Of a stretch of DNA of 58,416 nt, positions 1-6,976 are shown piece after piece; the stretch's first letter is position 1, and each line of letters opens with the position of its first letter. Source of the DNA: Planctomycetaceae bacterium (lineage in GTDB: Bacteria; Planctomycetota; Planctomycetia; Planctomycetales; Planctomycetaceae). The stretch lies in NCBI GenBank assembly GCA_020426325.1, contig JAGQQG010000034.1, positions 1 through 58,416 on the forward strand, read 5' to 3'. A program made the translations under genes and the position numbers. A model generated the notes under the pieces. The model was not told the origin of the DNA and searched no databases. It saw only the letters and a list, made by a program, of their open reading frames with translations.

Positions 1-764
1 TGGAAGTCGATCGTCCAAGTGCGCAAGGCATCTGTCATCGTTTTGTAGGCGGCCCAGAACTCTTCATCTGAGTAGCCCTCCTTAAGCAGAGCATGTTCAG
101 GGGCGTTGTACCCGAGGAGATACAGGTAGGTGTGTGCGAGGTCCGCCTGGAAGCCGACGGTCTCGGGGCGGTCGACCGCTTCGAGCAGGTTGACCATGTC
201 TCGCCACGAATGCATGCCGGCCCAGCAGATCTCGCCCTCCGCTGCGAGTCGCTCACCATGATCGGCCGCGATGATGGCTGCTTCCCGAAACGTCTGAGCG
301 ATGCGTCGAGTCCCGGCATCCGGATCCTTCGCCCACTCGTCGGGGCCGGTGGCCGAGTCGATGCGGATGACGCCGTACTTGCGAACACCATGTTCATTGA
401 AGACCTTGGCGATCCGGCAAGCCTTCTCGATCGCAGTGATGAACTTTGAGCGAGCCTGTTCGTCGCCCATCGCAGAGTCACCGACCGTGCCAGGCCAGAT
501 GGGGGCAACGAGCGATCCGACGGTAAAACCATGAGCTGCGATCTTGTCAGCGATCACTCTCAACTCGTCATCGCTCGCATCTGGATCGGTGTGCGGATGA
601 AACAGGAAGTAGTCGATGCCGTCAAACTTCTGACCATTCACCTCGGCTCCCGCCGTCAGTTCGAGCATGCGGTCCAGCGAGATGGGCGGGTTGTCGGTTC
701 CTTCTTCCTTACCGACGAGACCGGGCCACATGGCGTTATGCAGTTTGGGGGCAGAGTGCGACAT
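1..764 (-). CDS. Sugar phosphate isomerase/epimerase, TIM-barrel (3' end cut by window)
   Basis: The reverse strand reads an uninterrupted frame from an ATG at 764 to the window edge (about 254 residues), starting [15 protein letters not shown]. An AGGAG motif lies about 8 nt before the ATG and fixes the start. The protein has the pattern of the AP-endonuclease-2/xylose-isomerase-like TIM-barrel family: an early [13 protein letters not shown] strand, a mid-protein segment ending in [12 protein letters not shown], and a metal-ligand-like stretch [11 protein letters not shown]. Members isomerise or epimerise sugars or their oxidation products; planctomycetes have many copies and the substrate cannot be read from sequence. 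It has no signal peptide and is probably cytoplasmic. The C-terminus is outside the window. The family call is good; the exact reaction is unknown. Confidence 0.8.
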   Translation of the reverse strand, partial: MSHSAPKLHNAMWPGLVGKEEGTDNPPISLDRMLELTAGAEVNGQKFDGIDYFLFHPHTDPDASDDELRVIADKIAAHGFTVGSLVAPIWPGTVGDSAMGDEQARSKFITAIEKACRIAKVFNEHGVRKYGVIRIDSATGPDEWAKDPDAGTRRIAQTFREAAIIAADHGERLAAEGEICWAGMHSWRDMVNLLEAVDRPETVGFQADLAHTYLYLLGYNAPEHALLKEGYSDEEFWAAYKTMTDALRTWTIDF

Positions 765-810
765 GATGTTGCTCCTAGGGAGAATCAGACCACTTTAGAG
801 GCGGCCAAAT

Positions 811-850
811 GTTGAGTATCTGGGAGGATTGTCTCTGCAAGATACTCAAC
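811..850. promoter_or_regulatory. Perfect 11-bp dyad upstream of the isomerase gene
   Basis: GTTGAGTATCT at 811-821 is matched by its reverse complement at 840-850, with an 18-nt spacer. The dyad lies 47-86 nt before the reverse-strand ATG at 764, where an operator or a 5' leader hairpin would be expected. There is no U-tract on either side, so a terminator is unlikely. Whether it binds a regulator is inference. Confidence 0.4.
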
Positions 851-910
851 GTCCCCCGTCACGTCACGCCGCCGGACCATCAAAGGAGGTGACAATGACT
901 CGATCGGGAG

Positions 911-1115
911 GAAATCATCACGGAGGCACTGAGACACGGAGGTTCTCAAAGCATCGATGGTGTCACGAAAGCGAGTGCCCTGGACGTCATGGATTGTACG
1001 TGCCCCAAACAGAATATCCCCGGATACTGACAGTCAGCAAACCTGTCCAGACGCTCGACGTGATCCGATTCTCAACTGTCGCATCTCAGTGTCTTGGTGC
1101 CTCCGTGGTGATTTC
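911..1115. repeat. Inverted-arm periodic element E1 (8-bp units, long spacer)
   Basis: The left arm has three 8-bp units in phase: CACGGAGG (919), CACTGAGA (927), CACGGAGG (935). The right arm, read on the reverse strand, has CACGGAGG (1107 downward), CACCAAGA and CACTGAGA. The outermost 16 bp of the two ends (911-926 and 1100-1115) are inverted copies with one mismatch. About 140 bp separate the arms. The whole 765-1129 gap holds no convincing gene; this element and the 811-850 dyad are what it contains. Same architecture as E2-E7 listed below. Confidence 0.75.
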
Positions 1116-1129
1116 ATCAAACTCGATTC

Positions 1130-1755
1130 TCATCCGTTGTCCAGCGATCGCCTCATCAAATCGGCGATTCGATGCTCGTTTTCTGTGGGTCGCTCCTTGA
1201 GGACTTCGATTACGCGTTCTCGACGCTCAACGTCGTGGTTCTGATTGAGCTTCCATTTGCCTTCGAGCCGGGTGATGTCAATCGTGAAAACGACGATACC
1301 TGCTAATAGTTGGTCGATGAACGCCTTATCCACCGAACCCATCGACCAGGGTGTTGGCATGTGTGATTCATTCGTGTCGACCGTGCGCTGAACTATCTGC
1401 CGGAGTTGCTCAGGATCTTCGGTTACTCGCAACGTACCGGCGGCATGGACCGCAACGTAGTTCCAAGTGGGAACCGTGTTCTCAGCTTCGTACCACGTGG
1501 GAGAGATATAGGCATGCGGTCCGTGAAAGATCGTGAGCACCTCACATCCGTCGAGGCCCTGCCACTGCGAATTCGCTCTCGCCATGTGACTGGTCAGTTG
1601 ACCATGCGGCCCCGAGTCACGATCGAGCAGAAAGGGGAGGTGACTGGCTTCGAGGTGTGACCCATCGTGGGAGATCAACATGCCAAAGCTAGGTGTTTAA
1701 TGAAGTCATGCAACCGGTCAGTGCGGTCTTCGGCGAAGCTCCGAGGTGTGTACAT
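1130..1755 (-). pseudogene. PaiB-like FMN-binding protein, broken by a frameshift
   Basis: Residues from LISHDGSHLEASHLPFLLD onward match the PaiB/FMN-binding split-barrel family (ASHLPFLL and HMARANSQW blocks, then the WNYVAVHAAG strand). The reading frame open from 1681 lacks the family's usual N-terminus. That N-terminus is present upstream in another frame: an ATG at 1755 preceded by GAGGGG gives MYTPRSFAEDRTDRLHDF and then IKHLALAC-stop. Supplying one missing base near 1686-1690 would join them as HL(A)FGMLISHDG, the expected family junction. The total of 626 nt is one base short of 209 codons, which fits a single-base deletion. Either the gene is newly inactivated or the base was lost in sequencing. 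PaiB relatives are flavin-binding, sometimes annotated as regulators of sporulation or protease genes. Confidence 0.75.
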
Positions 1756-1830
1756 TCTGATCATCCCCTCATGGCCATCGACTCAGAATACCTGGACCTC
1801 ATTCAACTCACGGTCATAAGGGTGATTTAC

Positions 1831-1899
1831 CGCAGAGGTCGCAGAGATCGCAGAGTCGTTGCATTGATACACTCCTCTGCGTACTCTGCAACCTCTGCG
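1831..1899. repeat. Inverted-arm periodic element E2 (9-bp units)
   Basis: Three 9-bp units run in phase on the + strand: CGCAGAGGT (1831), CGCAGAGAT (1840), CGCAGAGTC (1849). After 15 nt, three more appear inverted: CGCAGAGGT (1899 downward), TGCAGAGTA, CGCAGAGGA. The element ends two bases from the tyrS stop codon (1901-1903), so it forms the immediate 3' end of the tyrS transcript. It can fold into an imperfect hairpin, but no U-tract follows. Confidence 0.8.
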
Positions 1900-1900
1900 G

Positions 1901-3130
1901 TTATTCCACAACTTTCAATTTGCAGAAGCGCTTCTTGCCGACCCAGAGGAGCAGGCCGTCAACGACTTCGATCGGCTGGTCGTGCGATTCGATCTTGGTT
2001 TTGTCCTCGCCGATCTTGGCACCACCCTGTTGAATCGCGCGGCGGGCTTCGCCGCTGGACTGACAGAGTCCGGCAACCTTCAACAGGATCGCAGCCGGGA
2101 GGGTGCCGTCGTCGTTGATATCCACACGGGCGATCTCCGCGACGGGGATGTCCTCCGGTAAAGCACTGCGGTCGCCGATCTCACGTTGCCAGCGGGTAGC
2201 TGACTCGTCCGCCGAACCGGCATCGTGGTACTCGCTGATGATGGCCTTGGCCAGTGTGACCTTGGCCTCCTTGGGATGTCCTGCGAGGATCGTGTCGACC
2301 TCTTGCATGGGAAGGTCGGTCAGCAGTTCGTAGTACATGCGCATGCAGTCGTCGGAGAGTTGCATGAACTTTTTCATCATCTCGTACGGTTCTTCCGAGA
2401 TGCCGATGTAGTTGCCCAGGCTTTTGCCCATGCGTTTCTTGCCATCGGTGCCGACGAGGATGGGGGACATCAGGCCGATCTGCTGTGACAGCCCGGCGTC
2501 CTTCTGTAGATCGCGAGCCAGCATGAACGAGTACAATTGCTCAGTGCCGCCCAATTCGATGTCCGCCTTGATCTCGACCGAGTCCCACGCCTGCATCAGC
2601 GGGTACAGACATTCGTGAAGGTAGATGGGCGTCTCCGCCTTCATCCGCTTGGCGAAGTCGTCACGGGTGAGGAGTTGAGCGACCGTTACCTTCCCGCACA
2701 GACCGAGGATGTCTGCGAACGACATGCCGCCGAACCAGTCGCCGTTGCGATGCACCTCGGCCTTGTCGATGTCGATGACCTTGCCGACCTGCGACAGATA
2801 AAACTGAGCATTCGCCTCGACTTCCTCCTCGCTGAGCTTCTTCGTGCGTGCCTCATCCCGCCCGGAGGGGTCGCCCACCATGGCTGTGTAGTTGCCGATG
2901 ATGATCACCGCCTGATGGCCCAGCTCTTGGAACTGCCGCATCTTCCGCAGCGGCACCGTATGCCCCAGATGCACATCGGCTGCGGTTGGATCGATGCCAT
3001 ACTTGATCCGCAGCGGCGTGTCCGACTCCCGGCTGCGTGTGAGCATAGCCGCAAGTTCTTCTTCAGGCACAATCTTTTCAACGCCACGACGAATGACGGC
3101 GAGCTGTTCTTCAACGGGAAGGAAGGGCAT
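1901..3130 (-). CDS. tyrS: Tyrosyl-tRNA synthetase
   Basis: Class I aminoacyl-tRNA synthetase that charges tRNA-Tyr; cytoplasmic. The 409-residue protein has the HIGH-type motif as HLGH at about residue 54, the KMSKS-type motif as KRMGKS at about residue 246, the tyrosine-pocket segment with YPLMQAWDS and ELGGTEQ, and a C-terminal S4-like RNA-binding domain (ARRAIQQGGAKI). The length and RMGKS form fit the TyrZ-like subgroup. The open frame continues to 3205, but those extra residues lie over repeat E3 and do not look like family sequence, so the ATG at 3130 (MPFLPVEEQL) is chosen; it has no clear Shine-Dalgarno. The gene is bracketed by E2 at its stop and E3 about 60 bp before its start. Confidence 0.95.
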   Translation of the reverse strand: MPFLPVEEQLAVIRRGVEKIVPEEELAAMLTRSRESDTPLRIKYGIDPTAADVHLGHTVPLRKMRQFQELGHQAVIIIGNYTAMVGDPSGRDEARTKKLSEEEVEANAQFYLSQVGKVIDIDKAEVHRNGDWFGGMSFADILGLCGKVTVAQLLTRDDFAKRMKAETPIYLHECLYPLMQAWDSVEIKADIELGGTEQLYSFMLARDLQKDAGLSQQIGLMSPILVGTDGKKRMGKSLGNYIGISEEPYEMMKKFMQLSDDCMRMYYELLTDLPMQEVDTILAGHPKEAKVTLAKAIISEYHDAGSADESATRWQREIGDRSALPEDIPVAEIARVDINDDGTLPAAILLKVAGLCQSSGEARRAIQQGGAKIGEDKTKIESHDQPIEVVDGLLLWVGKKRFCKLKVVE

Positions 3131-3192
3131 AGGAGTTAACGAGTCAGAGGTGAGGTGCGAAGGTCGATTCGATGTTCGTCGCCAGCATAACT

Positions 3193-3251
3193 TCATCCGT
3201 GTCATCTGTGTAATCCGTGGTTCATCAATTGACCACGGATTTCACAGATGG
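3193..3251. repeat. Inverted-arm periodic element E3 (9-bp units)
   Basis: The right arm has CACGGATTT (3234) and CACAGATGG (3243) in phase. The left arm, read on the reverse strand from the centre outward, has CACGGATTA, CACAGATGA and CACGGATGA (3219 down to 3193). The loop is about 14 nt. Units run centre-to-outside here, the opposite of E1 and E2. It lies just 5' of tyrS. The rest of the gap to 3567 (about 315 bp) shows no gene or recognisable site. Confidence 0.78.
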
Positions 3252-3567
3252 GTACTGATCGGGATCAGAGCGCCGATCGGAACTGAAAACGGTTCGCTGA
3301 GTGCCCCCACCCGGACCTCCCCCTCGCAAGCGCGACTCGGTCCCTTCACTGATCAGATTCACCCGATCTCGTTACCTCCCCAGGAATTGACGACCACCAT
3401 CTGCCACCGTATTCTCCAGATGGATTGTTGAGAAAAACAGAAGTTATCTGATCAAGATTCTGCAAAAAACTGAAATATCGAGTTAACAAATCACGCAAAG
3501 AAACGTCGTAGTGCCGTAGAGCCAGACATTCAGTTGCCACCAGCAAGTCATAATCGGGAGAGAATCG

Positions 3568-4035
3568 ATGTCACGAAATCTCAAGTTGCTGCTGGCTGTG
3601 ATTGCCGTGATCGCAATTCCAGCCTCCTTCGCGTGGGCCCTGGGGTTCCAACTCGGCGAATCAAAAGAAAAGCTCAAACTCAAATATGATGTATCCGTTT
3701 ACGATCACGACACGGGTCGAGTTACGATCGAGTTTTCGCTCATTGACGCAGGTCGACTCGCGCCGATCACTTCTGTCGACTTAAGCATCCCTAGTGATGA
3801 AAAGCATGATGGCGGCGGCTTCAAATCCGATCTCACAATGTCAATGGCTCTCCGGAATGATGGCACTCAACAGGTCAGTAGAGTTCATATTCGCAAGGAT
3901 TGGGCTGAAAGGGCCGAGATTCAGATAAAGACTGGTCATCTTGACGGCAAGCAGGAACCATTAACTTGGTACTACCACTCTATTCCACTGAAAGAGCTGA
4001 TCGCACGTGCAAAACCGCATGAAACCATAAACTGA
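3568..4035 (+). CDS. Hypothetical secreted or membrane-anchored protein
   Basis: A 155-residue protein not recognised as a named family. The N-terminus MSRNLKLLLAVIAVIAIPA is a positively charged, strongly hydrophobic segment, so it should be exported or anchored by one helix. The remainder is polar and rich in alternating beta-like stretches (KYDVSVYDHDTGRVTIEFSL), suggesting one small extracytoplasmic beta domain. A GGGAG motif about 8 nt before the ATG supports the start. It stands alone between tyrS (opposite strand) and the RAYT unit. There are no cysteines and no catalytic motif. The following 300 bp (4036-4339) contain nothing I can support. Confidence 0.6.
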   Translation: MSRNLKLLLAVIAVIAIPASFAWALGFQLGESKEKLKLKYDVSVYDHDTGRVTIEFSLIDAGRLAPITSVDLSIPSDEKHDGGGFKSDLTMSMALRNDGTQQVSRVHIRKDWAERAEIQIKTGHLDGKQEPLTWYYHSIPLKELIARAKPHETIN

Positions 4036-4339
4036 AAGCTTAAAAGACTAACATGATCCGCCAGATGACAAAGCCGTGAACCGGCCCACTCATTCACGCA
4101 GCAACTCCAATCAAAGTGTATCGTTCGTGCCCGGTTACGCTGGTCGTTGTCCCACAGAATGAGTACTGCGTGCGTTCACAGATTCAGTTCGTGATGCACG
4201 GGAGGGTTCGGTTCATCCGTCGCTGAGTGTCGGTTGCCGGGGTTCTTGCCGGTCGTCTTCGCAAAGCACTTGGACCAGTTCCGGATGCCGGGACGACAAC
4301 GCGGCGGGGAACACGAGAGAATCCCCCATCGGCAGGAAC

Positions 4340-4372
4340 ATCAGAGCCGCGCCCGTCAGGAAGCGGCCGCTC
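4340..4372 (+). repeat. REP sequence, left copy
   Basis: 33-bp sequence identical, in inverted orientation, to 4903-4935. GC-rich with an internal GCGGCCGC palindrome. It lies just beyond the 3' end of the RAYT gene. REP sequences in other bacteria are the substrates of RAYT enzymes. Confidence 0.8.
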
Positions 4373-4378
4373 TGTCGC

Positions 4379-4891
4379 TCACAATGAACGACAAAATAGC
4401 GGTTTCGGAGTCAACGGCGTTCCCTGACGGTTGACCGTGTAGTCAATCGCCGCCGTTACTTCATCGGCGTTCCACAGGTACCGAGTGCTGCCGTGTCGCG
4501 CCCAGATACGCTCGTCTGTTTCCACAAGTCCGGCATGTCGCAGTGCCCGAGTGGCGTATGACTTAAAATCGTTGAGCACTCGTTCGGGGGAACACTGTGC
4601 CGCAACGACGGCATGGGCATGCGTTGTGCGAATATGCAAAGCCAGTAGGGTCCAATTGCGATGATTGCACACTTCAATGATGGTGTCTTGAGCGGCAACT
4701 CGCATCGGCTCGGACAGGGTGACTGCATCGCCGGACATTCGACTTGCATGGGCCGTGCGTAGAGGGGCGTTTGGTCTAACGAACTCTCGCCCGTATTCGC
4801 GGTGGGTGCGGTCGACGGAGCCGGAACTTTCACCCTGGAGCCAGGTGCCGTAGGTGTGCCATGTCAGGAAGTAGGCGAGCGGATCAGTCAT
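4379..4891 (-). CDS. REP-associated tyrosine transposase (RAYT, Y1/IS200-like)
   Basis: Single-strand DNA nuclease of the HUH/Y1 superfamily that mobilises REP sequences. The 170-residue protein opens MTDPLAYFLTWHTYGTWLQG, typical of the family. It has the paired histidines as HAHAV at about residue 82 and a likely catalytic tyrosine in KSYATRAL about 22 residues later. The C-terminal part (AIDYTVNRQG) also fits. The ATG at 4891 is chosen because a longer frame to 4969 would translate the REP itself. There is only a weak Shine-Dalgarno, consistent with low expression. The stop codon lies six bases from the left REP. No disruption is seen, so the gene may be functional. Confidence 0.85.
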   Translation of the reverse strand: MTDPLAYFLTWHTYGTWLQGESSGSVDRTHREYGREFVRPNAPLRTAHASRMSGDAVTLSEPMRVAAQDTIIEVCNHRNWTLLALHIRTTHAHAVVAAQCSPERVLNDFKSYATRALRHAGLVETDERIWARHGSTRYLWNADEVTAAIDYTVNRQGTPLTPKPLFCRSL

Positions 4892-4902
4892 TGTGGGCTG
4901 GT

Positions 4903-4935
4903 GAGCGGCCGCTTCCTGACGGGCGCGGCTCTGAT
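4903..4935 (-). repeat. REP sequence, right copy
   Basis: Perfect inverted partner of 4340-4372, placed just upstream of the RAYT start codon and touching the mtfA stop codon. Confidence 0.8.
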
Positions 4936-5696
4936 TATGGGTCCTGTTGATAGTACCCGCGGAGCACATCGTACAGTTCGGGGTGTTGAGTCGACAGCTC
5001 TGCGGGTTGCTCGAAGAACGTCTCGGTGGCGACGGCGAAGAATTCGGCGCGGTTGGTGGTGCCGTAGCAGTCGAGGAGGGGATGGGCGTAGGAGTGGCAG
5101 TCGTGGCGGAGGCGTTGGAATTCGAGTTCCATCACGGCGGCCCAGCGGGCGGCGAGTTCTTTCGAGGGCAGGGGAGGCGTGCCGTCCAGTTCGCGGCCAT
5201 CCTGCATGTCGAGCTGATGGGCGAACTCGTGCAACACGAGGTTGTGGCCGGGTTGCTCCTGTCGACCGCCTGCGAGGGCGTCGTCCCACGAGACGATGAC
5301 CGGCCCGCGATACCAGGCTTCGCCCAGCCTCGCCTGCTGGTTCTCGATGACGACTCCCGCACGGCCGATCTGCACGTCCTTGGCGATGTACCCGGTGGGG
5401 TAGACGAGAATGGAGAGCACGTTGTCGAAGTACTCGTCCTTGAAGGCCAGGACAAGCAGGCAAGCCTGTGCTGCGATGGTCACCTTCATCTCATCGGTGA
5501 CGGTGAGGCCGTTGCATCCCTCCCAGTTCTTCTCAGCCACGAACACCTGTACGCGACGTTCGAGCGTTCGCTGTTGGTCCGCTGTTAATCGTGAGTAGTG
5601 CACGACGTTCCGCCGAAGCACATTCCGCCACTCATTCGGGAACGGGACCGCGAGCAGTCTGCGACGTCGACGATCTTTCCACCAGAAGAAAAGCAT
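4935..5696 (-). CDS. mtfA: MtfA-type zinc metallopeptidase (M90)
   Basis: Zinc-dependent aminopeptidase family; in E. coli MtfA binds the repressor Mlc and so affects the glucose phosphotransferase system, but that partner cannot be assumed here. The 253-residue protein contains the HExxH zinc motif as LHEFAHQLDMQDG at about residue 155 and the downstream third-ligand region NRAEFFAVATETFFEQP. The N-terminal pattern (LRRNVVHYSRLTADQQ) is also typical. Length agrees with the family. The gene follows the CPBP protease gene by 21 bp on the same strand, so the two are probably cotranscribed. Its stop codon abuts the REP unit. Confidence 0.9.
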   Translation of the reverse strand: MLFFWWKDRRRRRLLAVPFPNEWRNVLRRNVVHYSRLTADQQRTLERRVQVFVAEKNWEGCNGLTVTDEMKVTIAAQACLLVLAFKDEYFDNVLSILVYPTGYIAKDVQIGRAGVVIENQQARLGEAWYRGPVIVSWDDALAGGRQEQPGHNLVLHEFAHQLDMQDGRELDGTPPLPSKELAARWAAVMELEFQRLRHDCHSYAHPLLDCYGTTNRAEFFAVATETFFEQPAELSTQHPELYDVLRGYYQQDP

Positions 5697-5717
5697 GACA
5701 GGTCCGAGAGACAGCTG

Positions 5718-6515
5718 CTAATCGTTTGTCTGAGGGTCGAGCAGCAGGAGGGCGAGATTTGTCAGATTAAATAGCGCATGTGTTGTGATGACCGAGATGG
5801 CACTTTGCCGCTTGTGGTAAAGGTAGCCGAGAATCACAGCAAGCGGGAGCAAGGCGAGTGAATCGGGGAAGCCGTGCACTGCACAGAACAGGACGGCGAC
5901 GATGCTGATCGCAGGGGCAGCACCGATGTGGCGGGCGAGGCCGTCCTGCAGGACCACGCGGAACAGCAGTTCCTCCTTGACCGGTGCCAGGATCACAGCA
6001 GCAAGTAAGATCCAGCCCAGCGTGTCTGGCGTCGGTTCGTCAACCAGCAGCTTGAGGAACGGGTGCATGTTCTCATCGGTGCGGAGCCAGGACGTTGCCA
6101 GCAGGAGCAGAAACACGGGACCGAGACTCGCCAGAAACGCCTGCGTTCCCTCGGAGAGTTGTCGGTTGAGTCCGGCGAGGTCGAATCCGTATTCGCTCGC
6201 AGGTGTCCGCTGCATGCCCGAAAGGAAGATCAGAGCGATCATGGTCACGATGGCTCCGTCCAGACAGCCCGCCTGCACATCGCGGAGTGTGATGGTCGCA
6301 GTCACATCCGGCTGCGACAGGGCTGCCTGAGTCTGCATGACGACGAGCAGTGTCACGTAGAACGCGACCGCAGGCCAGGCAAGCATGAGATGGGGCGACG
6401 GCAGACGCGGCGCCGTTTGCAAGACCGCCTGTCCCTTGCTCCAGAGCCGAATGAAACCGGCCCACACCTGCAGACTGGCCGCTCCGAGCAGAATGATCAG
6501 CACATTTCCAAACAT
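5718..6515 (-). CDS. CPBP family intramembrane metalloprotease (CAAX/Abi type)
   Basis: A polytopic membrane protein of 265 residues with about seven hydrophobic segments. The C-terminal half carries the family motifs: EELLFRVVLQ (paired glutamates plus Arg), a histidine in FCAVHGF, and HALFNLTN near the end. The family includes Rce1-like prenyl-protein proteases and bacterial relatives linked to self-immunity. The substrate is unknown. It is the first gene of a two-gene unit with mtfA, suggesting a joint role in protein turnover. The 206-bp space to the divergent DUF485 gene must hold promoters for both directions. Confidence 0.85.
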   Translation of the reverse strand: MFGNVLIILLGAASLQVWAGFIRLWSKGQAVLQTAPRLPSPHLMLAWPAVAFYVTLLVVMQTQAALSQPDVTATITLRDVQAGCLDGAIVTMIALIFLSGMQRTPASEYGFDLAGLNRQLSEGTQAFLASLGPVFLLLLATSWLRTDENMHPFLKLLVDEPTPDTLGWILLAAVILAPVKEELLFRVVLQDGLARHIGAAPAISIVAVLFCAVHGFPDSLALLPLAVILGYLYHKRQSAISVITTHALFNLTNLALLLLDPQTND

Positions 6516-6721
6516 ACAGCGTCTTTCGTGGCGAAGACAGATGACGAGCGAGACTACCGCTGGTGCGATGCGGAGGTCAACGATCGAGGGACGATTGATT
6601 TCAACAGATTGGAGTAAAGTTGTTCACCAGCGCCGATGGGAACTGCAGCGAGTTTCGCTCGGTCGAGTCGCCGGTTATTCTGTGATCTCCCCCGACGGGC
6701 TTTCAACCTGATGGAGATCAC

Positions 6722-6976
6722 ATGACGACGCGGAACGCGCGGATTGGTCTGGTGCTGTTTGCAGTCTATCTGCTGTTGTACGGCGGGTTTGTTCTGTTGA
6801 ACACGTTTGCCCCGCAGACGATGGAAGCCACGCCTGTCGCAGGCATCAATCTGGCGATCCTGTACGGCTTCGGGCTGATCATCGCCGCTCTGGTGATGGC
6901 CTTGCTCTATGGATTTCTCTGTACTCCTGCCGGGGATGTAGAGACCACTGACCCGCAGACGGGAGGGGACCGATGA
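6722..6976 (+). CDS. DUF485-type small membrane protein
   Basis: An 84-residue protein with two transmembrane helices (IGLVLFAVYLLLYGGFVLL and an ILYGFGLIIAALVMALLYG segment). Size, topology and position directly before an acetate-type symporter match the DUF485/YjcH family, whose members accompany ActP-like carriers. The gene overlaps the symporter start by four bases (ATGA), indicating translational coupling. GGAG lies 5 nt before the ATG. It is probably an accessory subunit of the carrier; this is inference from conserved pairing. Confidence 0.8.
   Translation: MTTRNARIGLVLFAVYLLLYGGFVLLNTFAPQTMEATPVAGINLAILYGFGLIIAALVMALLYGFLCTPAGDVETTDPQTGGDR

Larger units (their letters stand above)
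4340..4935. mobile_element. REP-RAYT unit: transposase gene between two inverted REP copies
   Basis: A perfect 33-bp inverted repeat bounds the unit: 4340-4372 and 4903-4935. Each copy contains GCCCGTCAGGAAGCGGCCGC. Inside each copy a second shared word, ACAATGA, follows within 15 bp; on the right it supplies the transposase start codon. The only gene inside is the Y1/HUH transposase at 4379-4891. The right repeat ends exactly on the first base of the mtfA stop triplet (TTA, 4935-4937), so the unit sits directly at the end of mtfA without disrupting it. A third, degenerate REP copy is at 46921-46942. Confidence 0.8.

Noticed and set aside
829..1200. Open frame on the + strand over E1
   Set aside because: It reads through both repeat arms, has no family resemblance and a poor start context; it is a by-product of the repeats.
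4888..5463. Arg-rich open frames opposite or shifted from mtfA
   Set aside because: They are GC-rich shadow frames of a confirmed gene, with no domain and biased Arg/Pro/Ser content.
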